From Clostridium lundense DSM 17049 (GTDB lineage Bacteria > Bacillota > Clostridia > Clostridiales > Clostridiaceae), in NCBI RefSeq assembly GCF_000619945.1, contig NZ_JHVC01000043.1:1-10950 (forward strand): a stretch of DNA of 10,950 bases, in the 5' to 3' direction. This document shows positions 1-8,200 of the stretch, piece by piece (positions within the stretch are counted from its first letter, which is position 1; every line of letters begins with the position of its first letter). A program made the position numbers and the translations under genes. The notes under the pieces were generated by a model. That model ran no database searches and had not been told where the DNA came from. It saw nothing but the letters and a program-made list of their open reading frames with translations.

Positions 1-696
1 TACTTTAATTGAATCTGTTTGTGGTACTGCTGTTGCTGTTGTCCCCGGAATTGTTTCTGAATTTCCCTGGACTTTAAACTCTACCTCATCACTTAAATTA
101 GGCTTGTCCTTTAATGCTGCTTTTATTACAATGGTTCCTGATCCTAATACTATAAATTTATTAGAAATCTTTTCATCCATTCTTCCTAACTTTTCATCAT
201 TCATTGTAAAAGTTAAATTTTCCACAGGTACTGCTTGATTATTTTCATCCTTTACCTGAAGTTCAATTTGATCTCCAACCTTTACTTTTGTAAAATCATT
301 TACTATTTTTATAGAAATTGTTCCTATACTATCACTTTGTATTTTGTTTACTATATCTTGAATATCTAATTTCCCATCAATTACATCCTTCTTTTCTTCA
401 TTTACTGATGGCTTTTCAATATCCTTTTTAACATTTTTAGAGGAACTTTCCTTTTTATCCTCCTTAATGACCTCTTTTTTCTCTTCAGTAGCTCTATTTT
501 CAACTTTTAAAGCTTTATCATCTTGTTTTGAATTTTCAGTAGCTTTACTATCATTTTTTACTACTGAACTGTCTTCTTTAGCAGCTTCTGCAAATACTGT
601 TTTCATTCCTACAATTCCACTATCTACACTAGTGAAAACCATAACAAATGTCATTAGCATGCATAGCATACTCTTACACTGCTTTTTGTTAAACAT
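1..696 (-). CDS. Secreted Ig-like protein under a cobalamin riboswitch (3' end beyond window)
   Basis: The reading frame is open from ATG at 696 to the window edge, giving 232 visible codons with no stop, so the C-terminus is missing. AGGAGG at 704-709 lies 7 nt before the ATG and fixes the start. Residues 1-36 form a signal peptide: basic MFNKKQCK, a hydrophobic core, and a cleavage site after VFA. Residues about 38-106 are a Lys/Glu/Ser-rich, probably disordered linker. Residues about 125-210 are predicted beta-strands resembling a bacterial Ig-like or invasin-type domain (VKVGDQIELQVKDENNQAV). A Thr/Pro/Ala-rich linker follows to the edge. No catalytic motif is visible. The gene lies downstream of the second cobalamin riboswitch, which suggests a role in extracellular corrinoid binding or scavenging. 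The missing part may carry the binding domain. Secretion is well supported; function is inferred from context only. Confidence 0.85.
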   Translation of the reverse strand, partial: MFNKKQCKSMLCMLMTFVMVFTSVDSGIVGMKTVFAEAAKEDSSVVKNDSKATENSKQDDKALKVENRATEEKKEVIKEDKKESSSKNVKKDIEKPSVNEEKKDVIDGKLDIQDIVNKIQSDSIGTISIKIVNDFTKVKVGDQIELQVKDENNQAVPVENLTFTMNDEKLGRMDEKISNKFIVLGSGTIVIKAALKDKPNLSDEVEFKVQGNSETIPGTTATAVPQTDSIKV

Positions 697-703
697 ACAC
701 TAA

Positions 704-709
704 CCTCCT
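704..709 (-). promoter_or_regulatory. Ribosome binding site of the secreted Ig-like protein
   Basis: A perfect AGGAGG on the minus strand with 7 nt to the ATG at 696. It defines the start of an open-ended frame that would otherwise be easy to miss. Confidence 0.85.
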
Positions 710-826
710 ATTAAAATTTTGAAAAAGATCGCTAAACTTATTAGACTATTATATAGATTAATTATCCTCCCCTCTCTTTTTCAAATACTTAAATTTTGAT
801 ATAATTGAAATGTATATATTTATATA

Positions 827-998
827 ATCAGCATTAGTCAGAAGATAAACTTAATATTTTTGCTCATTTCTCTAGTTTATTTCATTAACCATTTAATTTT
901 AATAAAATATTAAAATTTATTAATAGTTTTATTGGCGTTAAAACTATTAATATTGAGCTTTTAAAATTTTAAGATTAAATCCAATGATTAATGCTGAT
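827..998 (-). other. Structured 5' leader: nested inverted repeats between terminator and start codon
   Basis: The gene-free stretch 697-1020 separates the riboswitch terminator from the secreted-protein start. Two 10-bp perfect arms, ATCAGCATTA and its complement (827-836 and 989-998), enclose about 150 nt. Inside them lies a 14-bp perfect hairpin (918-931 with 939-952, 7-nt loop). On the minus strand this hairpin is not followed by a clean T tract, so it does not look like a standard terminator. It matches no RNA family I recognise. It could be an mRNA-stabilising structure, an operator or a further regulatory element. Chance folding of AT-rich DNA is possible for the inner hairpin, less so for the outer GC-containing arms. 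The rest of the stretch shows no gene. Confidence 0.5.
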
Positions 999-1020
999 AT
1001 AAACTTTATTTTAAATAACA

Positions 1021-1056
1021 AAAAAGTCTTACCTTCAAAGAAAGTTAAGACTTTTT
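1021..1056 (-). terminator. Intrinsic terminator of cobalamin riboswitch 2
   Basis: An 11-bp stem (1021-1031 with 1046-1056) ends in a T run on the minus strand. It lies about 75 nt downstream of the B12 aptamer, the usual place for a transcription-attenuation platform. Its 5' arm region (1040-1049) can instead pair with 1102-1111, a competing antiterminator of 10 bp including one G-U pair. The stem is also followed by a T run on the plus strand, so it could work in both directions. Confidence 0.8.
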
Positions 1057-1101
1057 TATTGATTTACATTTATCATAATAACATTCAAATTATTATTGAT
1101 A

Positions 1102-1111
1102 CTTAACTCTC
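1102..1111 (-). promoter_or_regulatory. Putative antiterminator arm of cobalamin riboswitch 2
   Basis: The minus-strand segment GAGAGTTAAG is complementary to CTTAACTTTC at 1040-1049, which forms the 5' side of the terminator. The two pairings exclude each other. With cobalamin bound, the antiterminator should be prevented and the terminator form; without ligand, transcription should read through into the secreted-protein gene. Confidence 0.5.
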
Positions 1112-1130
1112 CCTGGAAGTTGTATCTAAA

Positions 1131-1294
1131 ATAATAAAGCAGGTTTCCTGACTTGTGGTTCTTCGCTAAACTTTTCCCTTCTCAAGATTTATCTCAATGG
1201 ATTCTTAAAAGTTGCTCCCCAATTACAGTGGCCGGACCGTAGAGGACTTTCACCTCTTTCCCTTTTACTTCATATAAATTTATACAGTTATTAT
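1131..1294 (-). ncRNA. Cobalamin riboswitch 2 (upstream of secreted Ig-like protein gene)
   Basis: The minus strand carries the cobalamin aptamer core in order. A GGGAA plus GGTGAAAGTCCTCTAC segment (around 1240-1266) is followed by GGCCACTGTAAT, a variable internal region, and the B12 box AAGTCAGGAAACCTGCTT at 1138-1155. The closing helix P1 can be drawn from 1288-1294 with 1131-1137 (7 bp). The aptamer lies downstream of the S-component gene and upstream of a terminator and a secreted-protein gene. It should therefore repress that gene when cobalamin is plentiful. The family assignment is secure; the exact ends are my estimate from P1 pairing. Confidence 0.93.
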
Positions 1295-1306
1295 GTATTT
1301 AATATT

Positions 1307-1336
1307 TTATTATTTAATACACAGCAGGTATGTAAA
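1307..1336 (-). promoter_or_regulatory. Possible promoter for riboswitch 2
   Basis: TTTACA (1331-1336) and TAATAA (1307-1312) are separated by 18 nt on the minus strand, just upstream of the aptamer's 5' edge. The match is weak in such AT-rich DNA. No clear terminator separates the S-component gene from the riboswitch, so transcription may also enter by read-through from the transporter operon. Confidence 0.35.
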
Positions 1337-1394
1337 TAATTTCTGAATAAAATTATATAAAACTTTATTATCTTTTATTTAATTTTTATTTATT

Positions 1395-2078
1395 TTAACC
1401 TCTTATAACTTTATTCCTTTTATTATATCTTTCTAAAGCTTCTATGAAAGTTTCTCCAAATAACTTTGCAAAAATTACATTACTAATTGCATGTGATGTA
1501 TCATGCCAAAAACTTAATATATTACCAGCTAATATAGTTTTTAATGTAACTGGTCTCATAAACTCTAAAACATACCATTGATTTAATATAGTTCCATAGA
1601 TATATCCCCAAACACCACACAATATTATAAATCCATTTATCCCAAGCTTACTAATTTTGTTCTTCAGTAATCCAAAAAAAACTCCACACAGCCCCCATGC
1701 TAACATCTGCCATAAAGTCCAAGGGCCATGTCCTAAGAAAAAGTTTGAAATAAATGTGCACATTGCACCTACCATAAAGCCATTTATAGGTCCTAATGTG
1801 TAACCTGTTACCGCGCATATAAATGTAACTGGCTGAAAACCTGGTATTCCTGCAAAAGGCACTCTTAATACTCCTCCCAGAGCTGACATTGTTGCAAGAG
1901 CAGCCATAGTCTTACTGTCCATTTCCTTACTTTCAAATAAAACTATAAATGTACCTATAATAAATAGTGCAGATATTTCTACTGCTCTTTCCAATCCAAA
2001 CCCTAAATAGGTCATTGAAAGTAATATTATTGTATATAAAATAATAATTATAGGACCTAACTTAATATTTTTTTTCAT
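1395..2078 (-). CDS. ECF transporter substrate-binding (S) component, probably cobalamin-specific (CbrT-like)
   Basis: A 227-residue hydrophobic membrane protein, the usual length for an ECF S component. It gives the energy-coupling-factor importer its substrate specificity. Hydrophobic segments lie near residues 8-27, 33-50, 60-75, 83-108, 119-138, 147-163 and 180-205. The central stretch has the family pattern of conserved Pro/Gly before and within helices (GIPGFQPVTF, then GPWTLWQMLAWGL at 118-130). The ATG directly follows the stop of the ATPase gene with no gap. Its binding site, AAGGTGATG, lies inside the end of that gene, implying translational coupling. Co-transcription with dedicated T and A subunits behind a cobalamin riboswitch points to cobalamin or a corrinoid precursor as substrate. 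S components are not reliably assigned to substrate by sequence alone, so specificity rests on the regulation. Confidence 0.88.
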   Translation of the reverse strand: MKKNIKLGPIIIILYTIILLSMTYLGFGLERAVEISALFIIGTFIVLFESKEMDSKTMAALATMSALGGVLRVPFAGIPGFQPVTFICAVTGYTLGPINGFMVGAMCTFISNFFLGHGPWTLWQMLAWGLCGVFFGLLKNKISKLGINGFIILCGVWGYIYGTILNQWYVLEFMRPVTLKTILAGNILSFWHDTSHAISNVIFAKLFGETFIEALERYNKRNKVIRG

Positions 2079-3695
2079 TTACATCACCTTCAAAATTTCA
2101 ATGGCATCTTCTGATTTTATAACTCTACACTTTTTCTTAAAAACTTTAGCAATTTGTGGAGAATAGTATATAGAATCATATAATATAGTATTTGCATCAC
2201 CTTTTGCTACAATTTCACCATTAAACATAAGCATTACAGAGTTAACGTAGTCTCCTGCAAAATCAGCATCATGTGTTATAAGCACAATAGATTTTCCTCT
2301 TGAAGATAGTTCCTTTATAATAGAGCCCAGGTTTTCTTTTGCCATAGAATCCATTCCTCGAGTAGGTTCATCCAAAATAAGAACATCTGGATCTGTAACT
2401 AATGTACAAGCGATAGCTGTTCTTTGCTTTTCTCCTCCACTTAAATCCCTTGGATTTCTATCCTTTAAATGTGTTAAATCTAAAAGTTCTAATACACTAT
2501 TGACCCTTTTTTCATCATATTCATTAATATTTTCTAAAGTATATCCTACTTCATCAAAAACAGTTTTTCTTCCAAAATAATCATTTGGGTTTTGAGAAAG
2601 ATACCCTATTTTTTTAATTCTTTTGTCTATACTAATTTTTTTTAGATTTTCACCTTCTATTAAAACTTTTCCAGTATAACTATCTATAAGTCCACATATT
2701 ATTTTAAAAAGAGTACTTTTTCCTGCACCATTTTCGCCCATAACAGCCATTACTTCTCCTTTGTGCAGTTTAAAATTTATATTTTTTAAAGTCTTACTAC
2801 CTTTTTCATACTCAAAATTTACTTTATTAACTTCCATAATACTATTTGAAAAGCTTTTACAATCATTTTTTATTTCCTCAAAACATAAATTATTCAAAGC
2901 TTCCCTTCCTTGTTTTACAGTTATCGGTAAAACATCTCTTCCAGCCTTTTTAAATATGTATGTAATATTAGGCAAGTGATATTTCTTATGTATATTTTTA
3001 GGAATATTATTAGGAGTTCCTTCCCCTATAATCCTTCCTTCTTCCATAAATATAATTCTATCTGCTAAATGGAAACATTTATCTAATCTTTGCTCTACAA
3101 GAATTATAGTTTTTCCCATATCTCTATTTAACTTTTTTATAGAATTTAACACATCTTCACCTGCTATAGGATCAAGCTGAGATATAGGTTCATCGAATAA
3201 TATAATATCTGGGTCCATAGAAACTACTGAAGCTATTGCTACTCTTTGCTTTTGTCCTCCAGATATTTCTGTAGTTTGCTTGTCCTTAATTTCGTTTAAT
3301 CCAAGCAATGATATAACTTCTGACACATTCCTTTTCATAATATTTATATCAGTATTAAGATTTTCAAGTCCAAAAGCAATTTCTCTTTCTACATCTTGAA
3401 GAATAATTTGCTTCTCTGGATGTTGATAAACCATTCCTACAGTTTTCACCATGTCGTAATTGGTAAATTCCTCAATTTTTTTATCTTTTATATATACTTG
3501 TCCTTTTAATGTTCCCCCATAATAATCTGGAATTATCCTATTTAAAAGTCTTATAAGTGTAGATTTACCACATCCTGATGGTCCTACAATTAATACAAGT
3601 TCTCCTTCTTTCACTGATAAACTTATATCCTTTAAAGCACTTTTTTCGCATTCCGGATAATTAAATGTAACTTCATCTATATTTATTATTTGCAA
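2079..3695 (-). CDS. ECF transporter double ATPase (fused EcfA-EcfA')
   Basis: The cytoplasmic energising subunit of the ECF importer, 538 residues, with two ABC ATPase domains fused in one chain. Domain 1 has Walker A GPSGCGKST (38-46), a Q-loop Gln near 91, signature ISGGQ (144-148) and Walker B IILFDEP (164-170). Domain 2 has Walker A GENGAGKST (320-328), a Q-loop Gln near 368, signature LSGGE (418-422), Walker B VLILDEP (438-444) and switch His near 475 (ITHD). In domain 1 the switch-His position reads VEQRL, with Gln (about 202) in place of His, so one ATP site may be degenerate. I chose TTG at 3695 because GGAGGTGG (3701-3708) sits just ahead of it. An in-frame TTG at 3710 would overlap that site. 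The gene overlaps the end of ecfT by 10 bases and abuts the S-component gene. Confidence 0.93.
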   Translation of the reverse strand: MQIINIDEVTFNYPECEKSALKDISLSVKEGELVLIVGPSGCGKSTLIRLLNRIIPDYYGGTLKGQVYIKDKKIEEFTNYDMVKTVGMVYQHPEKQIILQDVEREIAFGLENLNTDINIMKRNVSEVISLLGLNEIKDKQTTEISGGQKQRVAIASVVSMDPDIILFDEPISQLDPIAGEDVLNSIKKLNRDMGKTIILVEQRLDKCFHLADRIIFMEEGRIIGEGTPNNIPKNIHKKYHLPNITYIFKKAGRDVLPITVKQGREALNNLCFEEIKNDCKSFSNSIMEVNKVNFEYEKGSKTLKNINFKLHKGEVMAVMGENGAGKSTLFKIICGLIDSYTGKVLIEGENLKKISIDKRIKKIGYLSQNPNDYFGRKTVFDEVGYTLENINEYDEKRVNSVLELLDLTHLKDRNPRDLSGGEKQRTAIACTLVTDPDVLILDEPTRGMDSMAKENLGSIIKELSSRGKSIVLITHDADFAGDYVNSVMLMFNGEIVAKGDANTILYDSIYYSPQIAKVFKKKCRVIKSEDAIEILKVM

Positions 3696-4588
3696 TTTTT
3701 CCACCTCCAATTTATTAATGCTGGAACAAACATCATTATAGAAAGTATATATCCGTGAGTTGATAATGTCTTTAATGGATTATCTACCTTAGGATAAAAA
3801 TTTAAAGCATTGAATCCTTTAAAATTAAAATACTGAAAATACACAAAAATACAGATATATACTAAAATCAAAATTATGTCTCCATATGTAAATTTCTCAT
3901 AAAAATAAGAACTTCTTTTTTTAAAAGCTCCATATCCTCTTGAATACATAGATTCTGCCATATCTTGAGAATCCTCTAAGCTTGATAGAAATAATATATT
4001 CACTATATTTCCGCTGTATTTAATTGTTTTTTTCATATCTTTGTGAAATATCTTATTTCCTCTAAGCTTTTCAACATTAACTATATTTTCATAAGAATTC
4101 ATCATAGTAGGAAAAAGCCTTATAGTCATACTCATAAGCAATGAAGACTTCTTTAAAAACTTAGAGAAAAATCCAAAAGCTCTATCAGGATGAATTATTA
4201 AATTTCCAAATCCAAAAGTAAGTGTTACACAAATAACTCTGATACCATTAAATATTCCATAAATTATAGCCTCTAAAGTAATCCTCATAGGTCCTACTAC
4301 TGGGTAATTTATGTGTCCCTGATATATCACAGTTTTACCTTCATGGACCATAATCGGATTCAATATTATCATCAATAACGCAAAAGGTAATATTAGCTTT
4401 GCATATGAAATTAAATCTTTTAATGAATTATCCATATACGCAAGAGTTAAAAGACTGACTAACATTACAAATAAGTATATTGGATTTTTTATTTGTAAAA
4501 ACAATAATATATATACTGTAATAAACAGTATTCCTGTTAGAGGATGTAACTTTTGTAAAAACGTATTTCTATTTTTATATGTGAGCAT
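3686..4588 (-). CDS. ecfT: ECF transporter transmembrane (T) component
   Basis: A 300-residue integral membrane subunit that couples the two ATPase domains to the S component. Hydrophobic segments occur near residues 18-33, 36-52, 62-81, 108-130, 229-245 and 278-293. The cytoplasmic coupling helices carry the two Arg-Gly motifs typical of EcfT: LRG at 175-177, and SRGYG at 216-220 within an AESMYSRGYG context. I place the start at ATG 4588, with AGGAAGTG (4595-4602) 6 nt upstream. A GTG at 4597 lies inside that binding site and is unlikely. This is the first gene after the cobalamin riboswitch and terminator, followed by the ATPase with a 10-base overlap. EcfT can serve several S components in group II systems. 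Here the operon layout suggests a dedicated (group I) transporter. Confidence 0.92.
   Translation of the reverse strand: MLTYKNRNTFLQKLHPLTGILFITVYILLFLQIKNPIYLFVMLVSLLTLAYMDNSLKDLISYAKLILPFALLMIILNPIMVHEGKTVIYQGHINYPVVGPMRITLEAIIYGIFNGIRVICVTLTFGFGNLIIHPDRAFGFFSKFLKKSSLLMSMTIRLFPTMMNSYENIVNVEKLRGNKIFHKDMKKTIKYSGNIVNILFLSSLEDSQDMAESMYSRGYGAFKKRSSYFYEKFTYGDIILILVYICIFVYFQYFNFKGFNALNFYPKVDNPLKTLSTHGYILSIMMFVPALINWRWKNCK
3701..3708 (-). promoter_or_regulatory. Ribosome binding site deciding the ATPase TTG start
   Basis: GGAGGTGG on the minus strand lies inside the last codons of ecfT, 5 nt before TTG at 3695 (8 nt counted from the GGAGG core). It excludes the longer in-frame TTG at 3710, which the site itself would overlap. 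Confidence 0.75.
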
Positions 4589-4675
4589 ATAAATCACTTC
4601 CTATTTATTTTTTACTCTTTAATAAATACTTTTTTATTTCCCAACAATTAAAAAATACATATATACAAATAAAAA

Positions 4676-4693
4676 AGGACCTAAAGAGGTCCT
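4676..4693 (-). terminator. Intrinsic terminator of cobalamin riboswitch 1
   Basis: On the minus strand a 7-bp stem AGGACCT/AGGTCCT with a 4-nt loop is followed directly by TTTTTT (4671-4675 and on). It lies about 90 nt after the B12 aptamer and about 88 nt before the ecfT start, the expected attenuator position. A second, AT-rich hairpin (about 4692-4721) abuts it on the 5' side and may take part in switching. Confidence 0.85.
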
Positions 4694-4785
4694 AAAAATA
4701 ACATAAGCTTATATTTTTACTATAAATACAATAAAAATATTTCTACCAGCTGAGTATATATCTTTCCCTCCGAAAGAATCAACAA

Positions 4786-4952
4786 TTACTAGGCAGGTTT
4801 CCTGACTTAGCTTCATTTTACTCCCTTACCTTCCCAGATATATTTTATCCAGTGGCTTACTTAAGGTTTCATTAGCATTACAGTAACGGTGGGCTGTAGT
4901 GGATTTTCACCACTTTCCCTTTTAACTGCCGATTTAAGGCAGCACCTAATAA
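4786..4952 (-). ncRNA. Cobalamin riboswitch 1 (controls the ECF transporter operon)
   Basis: The minus strand shows the full conserved order: GGGAA, GGTGAAAATCCACTACAGCC, ACTGTAATGC, a variable region, then the B12 box AAGTCAGGAAACCTGCCTA (about 4791-4809). Closing helix P1 pairs TTATTAGG (4945-4952) with CCTAGTAA (4786-4793), 8 bp including one G-U pair. Adenosyl- or other cobalamin binding should favour the downstream terminator and shut off ecfT and the genes behind it. This is the strongest evidence that the transporter carries a corrinoid. Confidence 0.95.
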
Positions 4953-4978
4953 CACCAATATGCAATTTTCTCCTAATA

Positions 4979-5007
4979 ATTATATTATATAATTATACCT
5001 TATTCAA
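4979..5007 (-). promoter_or_regulatory. Promoter of the riboswitch-ECF transporter operon
   Basis: TTGAAT (5002-5007), a 17-nt spacer and a consensus TATAAT (4979-4984) on the minus strand form a good sigma-A type promoter. Transcription would begin near 4972, about 20 nt before the first base of the riboswitch P1 helix. Confidence 0.7.
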
Positions 5008-5238
5008 CATTTTTTATATATTTATTGTAACATTTACTATTTTTCTATAATTTTCATACAATTATAAAGAGTAAATAATGTATGATACTTACTTCTTCAT
5101 TAGTTAACATATATAAATTGACAACTTAAAATAATTTTTCCCCTAATAATAGTAAAAATCTTAACTTAAAAGTTAAAAATGAAGAATTAAAAATAGCTGA
5201 GAGTTTTGTTCTACTAATATTCAAAAACTAATTTATAA
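5008..5238. other. AT-rich gene-free stretch between the two transcription units
   Basis: No credible coding frame occurs on either strand. There is a TTGACA at 5118-5123 on the plus strand, but the nearest -10-like sequence (TAATAA at 5144) is 20 nt away, too far for a convincing promoter. The segment around 5160-5200 (repeated AAGTTAAAAATGAAGAATTAAAAAT units) looks like low-complexity decay. I see nothing else of function here. Confidence 0.5.
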
Positions 5239-5287
5239 ATAAAGAATAATAGGACTTTTACATAGTAAAAGTCCTATTATTCTTTAT
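5239..5287 (-). terminator. 22-bp perfect hairpin ending the large surface-protein unit
   Basis: Two 22-base arms (5239-5260 and 5266-5287) are perfect complements around a 5-nt loop. The hairpin begins 10 bases after the stop codon of the 1500-residue protein. Its distal arm is U-rich on the minus strand and is followed by TTTATAAATT. The plus-strand side is followed by TTTTTT, so it could terminate both ways. No plus-strand gene needs it, so its likely job is to end the minus-strand operon. Confidence 0.75.
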
Positions 5288-5297
5288 GATTTTTTCC

Positions 5298-8200
5298 TTA
5301 CTTTACTGGTATTTCTATCACGTTTGAAAGTGATCTCATATCTTCTAGGTCATCCCATACAAAAGCTTTAACTGCATATTCTCCTTCTTTAGGAAGTTTT
5401 AGTATTCCATTTAACTCTACATTTTTACCACTTTCTATACTTTGCTTTACTGCAACATAGTTTGTAAGCCTTCCGTTTTTATCAAATACCCCTACTATTA
5501 AAGTTACATTTTTAGATTCCTTACTATTGTTTACAGCTTGTATAGCTATTTTGGCATCAGAATGTAATTTAAATTCTTTTACATTTGTTAAGTTTTTAAT
5601 TTCTAAATCTTGTGGAATTACTTCTCCTTTTACATTTACTTTACATTCAGCGTATTTTCCATTTGCTGTTGTAATTTTTATTATTGCTTCTCCTTCTCCT
5701 AAAGCTGTTATATTTCCATTTTCATCTACTATAGCTATTTTAGTATTATTACTTGTCCAAATTACTTTTTTATTTGTAGCGTTTTCTGGTGATATTTTTT
5801 CATTAAGCTTTAAAGTTTTTCCTACTTTTAATTCCACTAAAGTTTTATCTAGTAATATATTTTCTACTTCAACTTCACTAGGTATAAAATTAAATTTATA
5901 TATACATCCTTTTCCTTCTTTAAAGTTTTTATATGCTACTAAAGCCCTTAATGCTTGTTCTGTAGCTAATTCATTATATTTATTGTCTCTAAATCCAAAA
6001 GTTCCATCTTCTGTTTTATAACCAATCAATGCATCTATTAAAGTATTGTGTTTTTTTATAAATCTTTCATCAGTAGCTAAATCTATATTTAATGAAGAAA
6101 GCGCTACTATAACCATAGCTGTACTATTACTATTTTCCTTTCCACTAGATTTAAAACCGCCCTTTAATGTCTGCATACTTGAGAGAGCTACCACTGCATT
6201 GTCTATAGCTTCTTTTACTTCTTTTTTGCTATTATAATAAGGAGCTAAAGCTGATATTGTCATCGCTGTAGCATCTGGATCTGCATTACTTCCGAAAAAC
6301 GTCCATCCATTATCCTTAGTTTTTCTTTCTAAAATAGTTTGTATAAGTTTTTCTCTATTCCATTTACTTTCTTTTGGTATATTAAAATTTCCTGAATCCA
6401 ATGCAATAAGTCCAAATACATGAGCATTCAATCCTTGATCTAAATCACCATTATATATTTTTTCAACAAGATTATATCCACCTACATTAGTTGGATCTCC
6501 TCCAGCAGCTAAAATACTAATAATCTTTTTAGCATACTCAGTATCGTTACTTAATTGTCCTTTTGCATCTACTATTTGCTTTGTAACTTTTCCTAAGTAA
6601 TCCTTTGATACTTCTTTTCCTGCCTTATTTAATTCAACAGCATACCAATCATTATTTAGTAATAGATTTTTACCTATTATTGTATCTATTGATTCATTTA
6701 CTATGGATGTATAATCTTTTGGTACCACTTCTTCTGGCTTATCTTTTATGTTTTCTTTTATCATGTCATAAATAGGCTTTTTATTTAACATCTGAACTAA
6801 TGCAGCAAAAGCATAATAAGAAGCTTCTGAGTTTTCAAATCCAAGCCCTGACCCTTGAGAATATCCTGATGTGGAAGCATCTCTTCCTTCAAATTTGCTC
6901 TTTAACATACCATCTAAAATAGTTTTTCCATTCTTAGTCCACTGCCATGATAATGGATCTATATTATTAGATAAGAGTGCCTGTACTACAGTTCCAGTAG
7001 CAGCTGGGCTATTAGGGAAGGTACTTCCAGCCTTCATATCAAAAGCTCCATCTTCATTTTGATTTTCTTTAAAAAATGTTATTAATTCATTTATCTTATT
7101 TTCTACTCCCGAAATATCCTTATGTTTAGATAAAGCTGTAACTGCTACTGCTTCTGTTTTAATATATTTATATGATGAATCTGTTTCTTTATAATTTGAG
7201 TCATTTAACATATTTAAAAGAGCTTTAATAGCTGATTCTTTATCATATTTTCCATCTACTAAATCTAAAGTTATAATGCAGTAAGCTTGAGTTTCTATAG
7301 AATTTTGATCCATAGCCTCATTTACTATAAATTTTCCTTTATTTATTCCATCTGACACTTGAGCTTTTTCTAATACTTCTATATGGTTTACTTTTTCATC
7401 TTTTACATTATCATTTTTAGGATCTAATCCTGCTCCTAAAAGCGCTATAATTGTTTTTGAAACTTGTAATGCAGTAGAATTTTTAGAATATCTATATATA
7501 TTTTCTTTTACCCTGTTTTTATCCACACCTGACAAAACAGCCCCTGGTGATGCTAAAAATTCATACTTTCCATAAGCCATATAATGATTTTTTAAAAATT
7601 CTATTTCTTTATTCAATCTATCACTATAATCAATTTGTGGAGGAGTTGTTATTTTTATTTTTATGCTATCTTTTATTCCTTCACTACCTGTAATATATGC
7701 AGTAATTTCTAATTCTCCTTCTTTCAAGGCTTGAACTACTCCATTTTTTACTGTAGCAATTTTCTCATCTGAACTTTTCCAAGAAATAGCCGCATTTTTG
7801 ATAACCACATTATTGTAATCAAAAGCTTTAGCTTCTAAATTAAGCTTTCCTCCATTATAAACTTCTTTTTCTCCATAAATTTGTACTTTAACTGGTACAC
7901 TTACATCTTCATATTTAAGCTTTCTATACATAGAAGTCATAGTATTTAAATCTACTAATGCTGCAAGTACATGTGCAGTTGCTAAATCTGATACCATACC
8001 TGAATTAGGCTGAAGCATAAACTGATTATCTTTTTTACATTTTAACATTCCATCTACCATGGAAATTTTTTTATCTCCATCTTTTACACACCAATAATCA
8101 GATTTTGGATCTTCCTCTAAACATATAAGTCCTTGAATTGTAAGTGCTGTATCTGAGGAATTCTCTATAAGTCCATTTTTATCTTGCTTAAACTTTAAAT

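Noticed and set aside
467..703. Plus-strand open frame of 78 codons
   Set aside because: It is antisense to the well-supported secreted-protein gene, which has a signal peptide and a perfect ribosome binding site. Its own product is low-complexity Ser/Phe/Leu, typical of a shadow frame.
1021..1294. CRISPR, insertion sequence or tRNA signals
   Set aside because: The repeated blocks shared between 1131-1294 and 4786-4952 are explained by two cobalamin aptamers. I saw no direct-repeat arrays, transposase genes or tRNA-like cloverleafs in the window.
3696..3710. Longer ATPase start at TTG 3710
   Set aside because: It coincides with the GGAGGTGG binding site that serves the TTG at 3695, so it cannot have that site upstream.
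5118..5150. Plus-strand promoter TTGACA ... TAATAA
   Set aside because: The 20-nt spacer is too long for a standard sigma-A promoter and no plus-strand gene follows.
5527..6237. Plus-strand open frames opposite the 1500-residue gene (also at 6871-7062 and 8909-9118)
   Set aside because: They have no ribosome binding sites, are Phe/Leu/Ser-rich, and lie antisense to an uninterrupted 1500-codon gene with recognisable domains.
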